Assembly: GCA_900074725.1 (NCBI GenBank)
Contig: LT598461.1
Location: forward strand, 868,001-932,000
Direction of reading: 5' to 3'
From: Lachancea dasiensis
Lineage: Eukaryota; Ascomycota; Saccharomycetes; Saccharomycetales; Saccharomycetaceae
Length of the DNA: 64,000 nucleotides
The position numbers and the translations under genes were made by a program. Positions 40,494-49,120 of the stretch are shown in pieces (position 1 is the stretch's first letter; each line of letters starts with the position of its first letter). A model generated the notes under the pieces. It had not been told where the DNA came from. It was given only the letters and a program-made list of their open reading frames with translations, and made no database searches.

Positions 40494-41607
40494 CTGACAA
40501 AAACACAATTCCAAGCTAGAATGACAAACACAGATTTAATCCACAACTAAACAAATGCTAAAATTGAATCTTGTGTCCTTCTCTATCCACTAAGATCAAT
40601 TATCCAGGTGCCCTTACAAATCCCACAAAAAGACCCGGAATAAACTTCAAATTCACCAACTGTACAGCGTCAGCCTCTGATCACGAATCTTACAATACAA
40701 GTTGGTGATCAGTACTAACTGATGCTCCAAACGCTGTTGTATCGACGTTGTTTGAAACTGTGAATTGTGTAGTCGATAACAGTAACACTTACTCCTTAAA
40801 AATTTTCTTGCTTGTGGCATCAGTTAACGATCGTATACAGTGATCAACAATAAGCGCGGCAATATATAAATCTGGAGATCGACACTGGGCGGGTCTTTTG
40901 TGCTTCAAGAGGATGATGGACGAGATACCAGAGAGCCTGTCCACGGATTAAGCAGAGGAGTTACTGTGCCTAAGGTATGTGTCTTTAACGTGCTGCAATT
41001 TCAGACTTTTCAGGGGTATTTTTGGTCCTGATCTGGTGAGTTTATTCGGATGCAGAGGTACACAACACGGCAAAGGCATTGAAGTAGAAAGGTATGGCAA
41101 GGCACTGCTGGCAGCCTTTGAGAGAGAAAAGGGGAAACTAATGGTTGTGCATCGCGACTCCATAGAAAATGAACTTGGAAACTACATGTTCGGAAAGTTT
41201 TGCGGAGAAGCTAGAAGGGTTTGAGCAGCTGTGCATATGGAAGTGCTGTGCGCTACGAGAAGCAAAGAAGAGCGGCTCGCGCCTTTCCCAACTGGCGAGA
41301 TAGCGTCTGATTCATTGCCATTGACCTAGGCGAAAGGATTGGCATACCAATTGGAATTCCAATTGGCATTCCACTTGGCATTCTAATTGACATTGCAATC
41401 GGTTTCTAGCTTCGTTTATGGCATTTTCTCGTTTTTTATCCCTTCAGAATACGTCGCTGTGCCTCTAGTTTTTTTTTCTGATCCGAGATAAAGTCTTATA
41501 CCTGACTAATTTATCGAACATCATCACTTCTGAATCTTGCGTTTAAAAAGGGCAAGAATCACACAATTCAAGAAATAAGGGCCACTACTTAAGTCTGAAT
41601 ACCAACA
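40494..41607. other. Divergent HRR25/NPY1 intergenic region
   Basis: This 1114-bp region holds two promoters and a 12-bp minisatellite (41341-41400). A protein-like but start-less frame lies at 40979-41224 on the plus strand (81 codons from GTG). A good 5' splice-site-like GTATGT at 40975 has no TACTAAC branch site after it. The stretch may contain a gene remnant; I do not recognise one. Confidence 0.5.
41341..41400 (+). repeat. 12-bp minisatellite, five units
   Basis: Five tandem 12-bp units fill exactly 60 bp: ggcataccaatt, ggaattccaatt, ggcattccactt, ggcattctaatt and gacattgcaatc. Each unit differs at one to four positions. The units contain CCAAT or related cores, so the array would present several CCAAT-like boxes about 210-260 bp upstream of the NPY1 start. 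Confidence 0.8.
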
Positions 41608-42669
41608 ATGAGCACTCTGGCCACCCGTCCAATAACACATTCGCTACACTACAGTCAAGAGGTCCTGAACAGGGTCTCATTTCTGAGAAAAGATCCGCAA
41701 TTTCTGGAAGAAGCCTTGGCTCATTCTGAGACTCAATTTGTGCCTTTCAGCGACTACCTTCCACTTGTGAACGAACGCAATGGCCTTTTGATGAAACTGC
41801 ACAAATCGGAGGTGTTCAAATTCATGGGTCCCGAGAAGTTTGCCCAGAAATTGATATTCTTAGGACTGTTATTCTCAAACAAGTCGGATTTCGTTTACAA
41901 GTCTAGATATAGAGGCACACCCACCTTTGCGCTAGACGTGAGTAATCATGAACTGGACGCTCTTTCGGAGCCCTTTGTGAAGCTTGGTTCCTTCAGAGAC
42001 TTGAACCGACTAACACTCGAAGACTCCAGCATTGTTTCCCAAGCGAGGATGTATTTGCAGTGGCTTGACTCCCACAACTTCTGCTCTATTTGTGGAGCTA
42101 AGACGTTGCGTGTGTATGCAGGAACACAGCTCAAATGCTCGAACGGGGGCTGTGTCTCTAATCACCGGGTTTCCAATACGTGCTTCCCGCGGACGGATCC
42201 TGTGGTGATCAGTGCTATCACGAACCGCGACAATACCAAAGTTTTACTGTGTAAGTCTGGGGCCCCTAGAAACAAAGAGCGTAAACTGTACAGTTGTGTT
42301 AGCGGTTTTGTTGATCCAAGCGAGACGCTCGAGGTGGCCGTAGCGCGCGAGATTTGGGAAGAAACCGGTCTCACCACTGACAAAGTCGAGATTCTCATGA
42401 GCCAACCTTGGCCCTTCCCAAATAATCTCATGATTGGGTGCGTGGCTGTCTGCGACGACGCCCAATATCCGGATTTGACGCATGATTGCGAGCTTGACGA
42501 GGTGCGTTGGGTACCTTGTTCCGTGCTAGAGCAAATATTGAATCAGCAAGAAGGCCCTTCGGGATTCATCCAGGACGAGAACTCTGGACTCAATCTACCT
42601 AACGATAAGTCTGTGGCCCATATGTTGATGAATTACATCGTTGAGAGAAGCAAAACTTCAAGTCACTAA
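41608..42669 (+). CDS. NPY1: NADH pyrophosphatase Npy1 (Nudix hydrolase)
   Basis: This 353-residue protein matches S. cerevisiae Npy1 (YGL067W, 384 residues), which cleaves NADH to NMNH and AMP in peroxisomes. A zinc ribbon has Cys159, Cys162, Cys177 and Cys182. The Nudix box is complete at 233-255: G-x5-E then REIWEETGL. The downstream SQPWPFPNNLMIGC is the NADH-diphosphatase-specific SQPWPFP motif. The C-terminus is KTSSH and stops there. The S. cerevisiae protein, as I recall it, ends SSSHL with the peroxisomal signal SHL, so this version is one residue short of a PTS1. It reads toward PGC1 in tandem. Confidence 0.95.
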   Translation: MSTLATRPITHSLHYSQEVLNRVSFLRKDPQFLEEALAHSETQFVPFSDYLPLVNERNGLLMKLHKSEVFKFMGPEKFAQKLIFLGLLFSNKSDFVYKSRYRGTPTFALDVSNHELDALSEPFVKLGSFRDLNRLTLEDSSIVSQARMYLQWLDSHNFCSICGAKTLRVYAGTQLKCSNGGCVSNHRVSNTCFPRTDPVVISAITNRDNTKVLLCKSGAPRNKERKLYSCVSGFVDPSETLEVAVAREIWEETGLTTDKVEILMSQPWPFPNNLMIGCVAVCDDAQYPDLTHDCELDEVRWVPCSVLEQILNQQEGPSGFIQDENSGLNLPNDKSVAHMLMNYIVERSKTSSH

Positions 42670-42798
42670 AAGCCATATCATTCAATCACTAAAAGTCGTT
42701 CAGAAAACATGGCGTACAGAGTAAGCTCAAGCTGATTCGAATGTCAAGAAATGGTGCTGTCAATCGGCCCGCACCAGACCACTGCCATCTTTAACTTC

Positions 42799-42806
42799 CA
42801 CGTGAT
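42799..42806. promoter_or_regulatory. CACGTGAT E-box upstream of PGC1
   Basis: CACGTGAT is the reverse of the Cbf1-type site RTCACGTG, 121 bp upstream of the PGC1 start. Cbf1 or Pho4 could bind it. The flanking DNA is not AT-rich enough for a centromere CDEI-CDEII arrangement. Confidence 0.4.
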
Positions 42807-42926
42807 CTGGAATTTAGATATTGCTCGAGGACAAGTTATAACCCTTAATAGGAGCTGTTAAGCAGCTAACGTTGGCACAAGCTCACAGCTGAGAGCTCAC
42901 TGGTAGATTTCGTTTCGATCATCAAC

Positions 42927-43889
42927 ATGACTACCAAGATAATTGGGCACAGGGCTTACAAGGGATACTACCCAGAAAATACTATAGTCGCGTTTGACAA
43001 GGCTCTGGAGGCTGGGGTGGACGTGGTCGAGACTGACCTCCAAATGTCGAAAGATGGTATAGTGGTTATCAACCATGATACAACGACGCTTAGATGCTGG
43101 GATAAGAACTATCGCATAAGTGAAACCGAATGGAGCGATTTGAAGGCTCTTCGGTGCAAGAACAAAGGTTTTACTGAATTGAAGATGCCGTCCCTAGTGG
43201 AAGTATTGAAGTGGGTGGTGGATAATCCTTCGGTCAAGCTGATGTTGGACATTAAATTTACCAACGATCGGGAGATCATGCTCAAAAGTGTGGCAGAAAT
43301 GTTAAGCGTGCGAGAAGATCTGCCTTTTTGGCGTGACCACATTATATGGGGCTTATGGACCGTAGACTGGTTTCGTTACGGGATGGAAACGGGTGTGATC
43401 AAGGACTTCGAAGTTGTGTGTATCTCGCTTTCTTTGCAGATGGCAAGAAAATTTGTTGAATACTCACGAGAGATTAATAACCCACATTACAAGCTTAGTG
43501 GAGTCAGCCTGCATTTTGTCTCAACTTGGAGTTCTTATTTTCAGACCTCAGTTATACCATATCTCCAAGAACACAACGTCGACATTTACGTATGGACCAT
43601 CAACCAGACGATCGATTTCAAATATTGCAACGCCCTTCCTATTGCCGGGTTTGTTACAGACTTTCCTGTCGAAGCTCGAGAGGCGGTGTCTAAGTATGAC
43701 CGCAATCAACTTGGGTTCCAAAGGCCGGCGCATTTATCCAAAGAAGGCTTCAGATTCTATAGCTTTCTTTGCATCTACCGTCTAGTGGAAGAACTTCTAT
43801 TCTCTCCGTGGGCTCGATACAAAGTTGTCGGCAACTTCTCATTTTCCTTGCTGGTCATCATTCTACTGCGAGCCATTCATTTTCTGTGA
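42927..43889 (+). CDS. PGC1: Phosphatidylglycerol phospholipase C Pgc1
   Basis: This 320-residue protein matches S. cerevisiae Pgc1 (YPL206C, 321 residues). Pgc1 degrades phosphatidylglycerol and so limits its pool for cardiolipin synthesis. The glycerophosphodiester phosphodiesterase (GDPD) fold shows its catalytic motifs: GHRAYKGYYPENT near residue 7, ETDLQMSKDG near 35 and NHD near 49. A C-terminal hydrophobic tail (FSLLVIILLRAIHFL) is the membrane anchor that places Pgc1 on lipid droplets, ER or mitochondria. It starts at an ATG. Confidence 0.95.
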   Translation: MTTKIIGHRAYKGYYPENTIVAFDKALEAGVDVVETDLQMSKDGIVVINHDTTTLRCWDKNYRISETEWSDLKALRCKNKGFTELKMPSLVEVLKWVVDNPSVKLMLDIKFTNDREIMLKSVAEMLSVREDLPFWRDHIIWGLWTVDWFRYGMETGVIKDFEVVCISLSLQMARKFVEYSREINNPHYKLSGVSLHFVSTWSSYFQTSVIPYLQEHNVDIYVWTINQTIDFKYCNALPIAGFVTDFPVEAREAVSKYDRNQLGFQRPAHLSKEGFRFYSFLCIYRLVEELLFSPWARYKVVGNFSFSLLVIILLRAIHFL

Positions 43890-44343
43890 GAACTCGCTGC
43901 TAGGGTGCTGCAGGTTGCTACTTGGTTGATACATATTATTATAGATTCAAAATCTCAGCCCAAAAAACATATGTACAAATTTATATTGTATTCCAGCAGC
44001 GAGCAACGCTTGCATTGGGGAGAGAGACGTCTGTCACCTCTTGCGCTGTCATGGCTACTATTTGAATTTGACGTTGGAGGCCTAAGCTGACTACTTTTAA
44101 AAATTGAAGTCAGTATGTCTTACACGAAAGGTGGTTCAAAGAACAAGGTTCTAGTATTCTAGGACAAGGAGCCCCTAGGAGCAGCTTTTGATTACCATCC
44201 TAACAACGCAGGTCGAAGCGGGCAAAAGTGGCTACTTTTTCACATTGGAACCAGCTTTTTTTGGTCCTACTTGGCGCTGCTTAAAGCATCTACCCATCCG
44301 CCAGGTGTGAAGACGTAAAAGGGTCTGATACAGTAGTTCTAGT
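43890..44343. other. SGF73 upstream region
   Basis: This 454-bp stretch lies between PGC1 and SGF73, both on the plus strand. I see the expected 3' UTR and promoter DNA and no gene, repeat or RNA. Confidence 0.45.
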
Positions 44344-45656
44344 ATGTCCGATATCCACTCTGAAATCAAAGGTTTGCGGAAAGATATCAGGAGACATCTA
44401 GAAGGCAGTACTTCCAACTCAACACCTAACTGGCGAACTTTAGTGTCCACGGTGAAGGACGACCGGGCAAAAAATCAAACCCTAGTAGCGCACAAGGCAT
44501 TCTTCAACGAATCTGCTTCTATTTTAGAGAATCCACTGGGCCAGCCTTTAGAGTACCGTGTCTGTGAAGGTTGTGGTAAACCAGTGAATTTAGGAGCGAT
44601 CGTAGATCACTTACAGGTGCATTGCAAGGGACTGCCACAACAGCAGGACCGAGACTTGCCACAGGTAATCAAAGCCGAAGATTCTGAACTTGTTGAGGAT
44701 ATGTCTGCCCCGGTAGCCAAGAAAAAGGGCAATGCAGCCAACTCTAAGAGATCGACGCCGTTCGAGTCAGAGAGTAATCCTGAGGGAAGCCCTGCACTGA
44801 AAAAACAGCGAAAAACAGCCACTACACCGGCTCCTTCCAAGTCTAAACGACGTATCAAACAGCGAAATCCAACTGAAAAGCATTTGATAGATTTTGACAA
44901 ACAATGTGGGGTAGAACTTTCCGAAGGTGGGTTTTGCGGTCGCTCTCTAACATGTAAATCGCATTCCGTAGGGACCAAAAGGGCTGTTGAGGGCAGATCA
45001 CAGCCTTTTGATGTTCTCTTGAGTAATTACCAAAAGAAAAATCAATTGAAGACGGGCACTAGCTCCAAGCCAAAGTCCAAGTCAAATCAACAGGCCCAGA
45101 ATACTCAGCAGAATTTGAGTCAGTCCACTGTTGAGGAATCGTCCTCCGAGCTGACCCCCGAAGAAGAGACAACTCAAGTTTTGAACGGGGTCTCCAGGTC
45201 ATTCCCTCTCCCATTGGAAACGAACGTTATTTGCTCATCAAGGAATAGAACGAAATATTTTAGAATGCGGGAAATGTTTGCTTCCTCCTTCTCAGTACGC
45301 CCTGGCTTCACCTCCCCCGGCTATGGCGCTATCCACTCAAGAGTCGGATGCATCGATCTTGATAGGACAATGGATTACACATTTCGTATTCGCACTCCAC
45401 AATTGGTGAACCAAATGAATCCGAACAATCTGACTCCCCAGCAGAGACAAAAATTGCAACAGCAGCGGATGCTTCAGGCTCAAATGATAGCTCAACAACG
45501 ACAACAGCAGCAGCAACCACCACAGACACAACAAACAACTCCACAACCACCTCAATCGCAACAGCAAATGCATAACCAATATCAGCAACAGCTTTTACAA
45601 CAACAGCAGCAGTTACCACAACATCACAATCAAACTAACCCTTTACCTAGTTTTTT

Positions 45657-45695
<39 letters not shown>

Positions 45696-46023
45696 GCAAC
45701 AACAACAACAGCTCCATAACGGCCTGGCAGCGCAAAAAGACTACTCTTCGTCACCACGAGGAGAAGTAGAAACGGGATTAACCCCGCAAGGAATTCAGAA
45801 GCAGCAACAGAGACTACGGCAACAGCAAGTCCAGCAACAGAGATTCGAAGCAGCAGCTTATCACTTGGCGACGGCCACTAAATTGATGCAGAATGGGCCA
45901 AAAAATGCGTCTATGAACCAGAAAATTGGCCCGGTATCAGCGGTTGGATCCCCGGTCAACATGGTGACCGAAAGTCGAAGTGACAGCAACCCAATGAACT
46001 TGTCACCAGGCAGCCAACAATGA
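44344..46023 (+). CDS. SGF73: SAGA DUB-module subunit Sgf73 (ataxin-7 homolog)
   Basis: This 559-residue protein matches Sgf73 (YGL066W, 657 residues), which tethers the Ubp8 deubiquitinase module to SAGA. The N-terminal helix that threads Ubp8 is at 1-25. The zinc finger has Cys74, Cys77, His89 and Cys94 (VCEGCGKP then DHLQVHC). The SCA7 domain at about 178-230 shows [25 protein letters not shown]. The region after 350 is extremely Gln-rich, with a pure run of 18 Gln at 439-456 encoded mostly by CAA. Human ataxin-7 also has a polyGln tract, though at its N-terminus. The stop is 64 bp from the stop of convergent ALG2. Confidence 0.95.
45658..45711 (+). repeat. CAA trinucleotide repeat in SGF73
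   Basis: Eighteen Gln codons in a row: twelve CAA, one CAG, four CAA, one CAG. The uninterrupted twelve-CAA part is a likely site of length variation between strains. Confidence 0.9.
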
Positions 46024-46087
46024 TATGTACAAGCCGTTTTTGTTGGCTTGTTGGTTTTTATTTGGTATGTAATATTAGTATTCTGCG

Positions 46088-47638
46088 TTATAAGCGAAGC
46101 GAGCTTTTAGCTTGCAAACAGGCGGCTATAACTATGATTAAGATGCATCCAAAAGAACTGAAATCTCTCATCAAAGCAAATAAGCCAAAGCTTATTAATC
46201 TGAAGGACCAACTGTGGAACCCTGCAACCAAGGCGACCGGAAGGGCGACAAGAAGAGAGAGACAGCAGAAAAAGATATGAAAGCTGAGGGGCCTCGACAT
46301 ACTATCCCACGAAAGACTGGCGATGTTCTTTTCGCATTGAGCAGTCATCGCCTCTCTAGAAAACAGCTCTCGTACCCTCTTGGGTCCGGATTTTTCAAAT
46401 ACAGTGGGGCTCTTTTCCAAAACAGGTCCAGATTCTTCGATGGCAGTAGCCCATTCCGCAGGGTCCGAAGGCTTGAGCCAACCGGTACATTCATCATTGG
46501 GAGAACTTTCACTTACTGCAACGACAGTCTCTAAAGGCCCTCCGTTGTTCACAGCAAGAACTGGTTTTCCTAGCTTCATTGCCTCCAGTGGGACAATACC
46601 AAAATGCTCGTACGATGGTGTGTAAAGAAGCATCTCTGTCTTTTGTAGCAATAGGTCTTTAAAAGACGACGAAACAGAAGTGAGAAATATGATTTTGGCT
46701 GACTGGATCTCTGGTGCAAGGGGTGCTAATTCTTTCCCCCAAGTAGCATAATGCAATGTTGCAAAAGGGAGCTTGAGACTCTGTGCCAAATTTTCAAGCT
46801 CTTCCAGGTAGATTTTATTCTCCCAAACCCTAGCATCGTATCCTCCTACGATTACCAGCTTAATATTCTCTCGTGAACTTTGGGATGACTGTGCGAACGC
46901 CCTGATCGCGAGACCAACATTCTTCTTTCTCTCGTAGCGATTAACACTTAGGTAGAATTTCGTATTTGGAGAGATAATTGCATCAAAGCGCTCAGCATCC
47001 AACTTAGATGCCTCACTAACTTCCAAACCCACGCAAGGATACACGACATTCGGCACCTGAGCCATTAACCTGAAAGTTTTGTGATAAATAGACTTGGTGA
47101 AGTTCGAATTCACAACAATACGGTCAGCCGCATTCATGGTCAGCTGTTCTAAAACATCAAACGGAATTCTATACAGCCTTTTCACCAGGCTCGTTCTTTG
47201 GGCCAGCAGTTGGTCAGGGAAATGGCAATAAAACAGAACTTTACTAGCGCGGCTGAGTAGACCCAAAAATGGCACACACGTAGAGAGTTGATCCACAATA
47301 TACAAGTCATGCCTCTTGATCTTGCCCGTGGCAGCGAGTGCAGCTGTCAAATACAACTGACGTAGATTCGCAAACAGAATAAAAAACTTCCCGTTGAAAC
47401 TAGTTGGCCAAAAATCACCTAGAACCTCAACTTTCAGTCGTCCTGTTTTCACCTCTTCAAAGCAGTGCGTTTTATCGCAATGACTGCTATATATAACGAC
47501 CTCATGGCCTTCATCTTGCAATCCAATGGCAGCATCAACGACTAGTCTTTCTGCACCTCCGATGCCCAAATCAGGATGGATAAAGGCTATCCGCAGTTTC
47601 TCATGGGAAGATGGTGATTTCGTAGCTATTGGGACCAT
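46088..47638 (-). CDS. ALG2: Alpha-1,3/1,6-mannosyltransferase Alg2
   Basis: This 516-residue protein matches Alg2 (YGL065C, 503 residues). It adds the second and third mannose to the dolichol-linked N-glycan precursor on the cytosolic ER face. The GT4 fold is seen in the N-terminal IHPDLGIGGAERLVVD, the middle FYCHFPDQLL and LSVNRYERKKNV, and the C-terminal EX7E-type YEHFGIVPLEAMKLGKPV. The last 65 residues form one to two hydrophobic segments (about 447-515), as in the yeast protein. It is divergent from the DUF1992 gene over a 134-bp shared promoter. Confidence 0.96.
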   Translation of the reverse strand: MVPIATKSPSSHEKLRIAFIHPDLGIGGAERLVVDAAIGLQDEGHEVVIYSSHCDKTHCFEEVKTGRLKVEVLGDFWPTSFNGKFFILFANLRQLYLTAALAATGKIKRHDLYIVDQLSTCVPFLGLLSRASKVLFYCHFPDQLLAQRTSLVKRLYRIPFDVLEQLTMNAADRIVVNSNFTKSIYHKTFRLMAQVPNVVYPCVGLEVSEASKLDAERFDAIISPNTKFYLSVNRYERKKNVGLAIRAFAQSSQSSRENIKLVIVGGYDARVWENKIYLEELENLAQSLKLPFATLHYATWGKELAPLAPEIQSAKIIFLTSVSSSFKDLLLQKTEMLLYTPSYEHFGIVPLEAMKLGKPVLAVNNGGPLETVVAVSESSPNDECTGWLKPSDPAEWATAIEESGPVLEKSPTVFEKSGPKRVRELFSREAMTAQCEKNIASLSWDSMSRPLSFHIFFCCLSLLVALPVALVAGFHSWSFRLISFGLFALMRDFSSFGCILIIVIAACLQAKSSLRL

Positions 47639-47772
47639 ACTAACGGTAGCTGTATATCCGTTCTTCAGGCGTTAAGAAGAAATGTTAAGTTCAATTTGAT
47701 ATTTATCAAATACATATATTAAACAGTTGTTAAAACATGACAACTTGTTGATCAAACGACAAGTTAGATGTA

Positions 47773-48993
47773 ATGATTGGATACCAACTGGTTAGAAGGA
47801 CCTTTGCATCTAATGTGAAGTGTCTTAAGAATGTTGAAGAAGATACTGGATATCTAGTGCGCCGCTTAGCGCAGTTGAAAGACGAAAACTTAACGAGCGC
47901 AGAGGATCCATTGCATAAGCTGATGAGACCGGAGAGGCTAGAGGAATTGCACGAAAGCTTGCCACAAAAGACCTTCCAAGAAAAGTTTCTTAGTAAGATT
48001 GCGGCAGCCAAACTAGGGAGTCATTTGAGCAAAGAGGCCCGAGAAACGGCGCTGGCTGAACCATGGAGCGGAGAGGAACACTTTAGCGATGCCTCGCTGA
48101 GAATGCTGGTCGACCGCTTCAAGGATAAAAATGCCGATTCTAAAGTGAAATTGGCGAACCTTGCATTCAAGCCTACTACCAATACGGTGAATGAGCTGAA
48201 AGGATTTGTCCCCAAAAACTTGAGAAACAGAAGGCGGCTGGAATCCGCCCAAGATAGTGCTTTAAATTATCAGATGGAGAAAAACGATAAATGCAATCAG
48301 GATCGAGAGGCCTCTGAGTTTCGTGCTATGTATGCCGAGAAATTCACACCGGTAGGGTCATTCGAAAAACTGCGCTCACTAGCAGATGTGCGTATCGAAG
48401 AAAGTATGCGAAAGGGAGAGTTCGATACAGATAAATTAAAAGGTAGGAAGCTTGACGTTGATCAGCCCAAGCCGTATATTGATCGCACCGAGCATCATTT
48501 AAATGACATAATGGCCCGCCAAAAGATAAATCCACCATGGATAGACAAACAAGGTTCGGTCAACAAAGAAATAGAGCTTCTGAGGTCAGAGCTCGATTCA
48601 AGTTTTCGCCAAGAGCTTACCATGGAAATGAGGAGAAGAAATGTTTTTGCCCCCGAGAGATCCGAGAATATTTTTATTCGGAGTGAGGTTGCTGACCCAT
48701 TTAAAGAGACCTGCTTTGAAAAATGGAAAGGCAAGTACAAGGGTATAGCTGAAAACAAGATCAGGACGCTGAATAATTCAATGAGGTCTTATAACCTTCA
48801 AGCTCCATTGTCTACGCAAAAGTTTTATTTACTGGTGGACAAAGAGCTGAGTAAAGTTGCTGAAAAAACTGATGTGGCTCTCGTTTTTCAAGAAGAGATT
48901 CTCAAAAGGCAGCTGCACAGTAAAAAAGCTCAACCGTCTGCCCACGGTGGAGGATCTGATTGGTTGAAGAAATGGAGATTGTGGGGCAATTAG
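47773..48993 (+). CDS. DUF1992 (DNAJC28-type conserved domain) protein, mitochondrial
   Basis: This 406-residue protein begins with a basic, presequence-like MIGYQLVRRTFASNVK. At about 202-290 it has the DUF1992 pattern: VRIEESMRKGEFDTDKLKGRKL, then ERTEHHLNDIM-type spacing and INPPWIDKQGSVNKEIELLRSEL. This domain occurs in animal DNAJC28 and in bacterial YhdN-like proteins. No J-domain is present here. The function is unknown; the human protein has been linked to the Golgi or mitochondria. I recall no S. cerevisiae counterpart in the YGL064-065 or YPL206-207 intervals, so this looks like a gene kept by non-duplicated yeasts. The frame is whole and starts at an ATG. Confidence 0.75.
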   Translation: MIGYQLVRRTFASNVKCLKNVEEDTGYLVRRLAQLKDENLTSAEDPLHKLMRPERLEELHESLPQKTFQEKFLSKIAAAKLGSHLSKEARETALAEPWSGEEHFSDASLRMLVDRFKDKNADSKVKLANLAFKPTTNTVNELKGFVPKNLRNRRRLESAQDSALNYQMEKNDKCNQDREASEFRAMYAEKFTPVGSFEKLRSLADVRIEESMRKGEFDTDKLKGRKLDVDQPKPYIDRTEHHLNDIMARQKINPPWIDKQGSVNKEIELLRSELDSSFRQELTMEMRRRNVFAPERSENIFIRSEVADPFKETCFEKWKGKYKGIAENKIRTLNNSMRSYNLQAPLSTQKFYLLVDKELSKVAEKTDVALVFQEEILKRQLHSKKAQPSAHGGGSDWLKKWRLWGN

Positions 48994-49120
48994 GTGATAG
49001 GTCCAACGACAATTGCGTACCATGTACGATCGCATGAACGAATTAATGAATAAACTATAATTAATGTACACTTGTAGTAATATGAAAAACACCATATAGC
49101 AGCCTCGTGATTATCCCTGA

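Noticed and set aside
42790-42815. Centromere CDEI-like motif ATCACGTG
   Set aside because: No AT-rich CDEII or CDEIII follows; better explained as an E-box upstream of PGC1.
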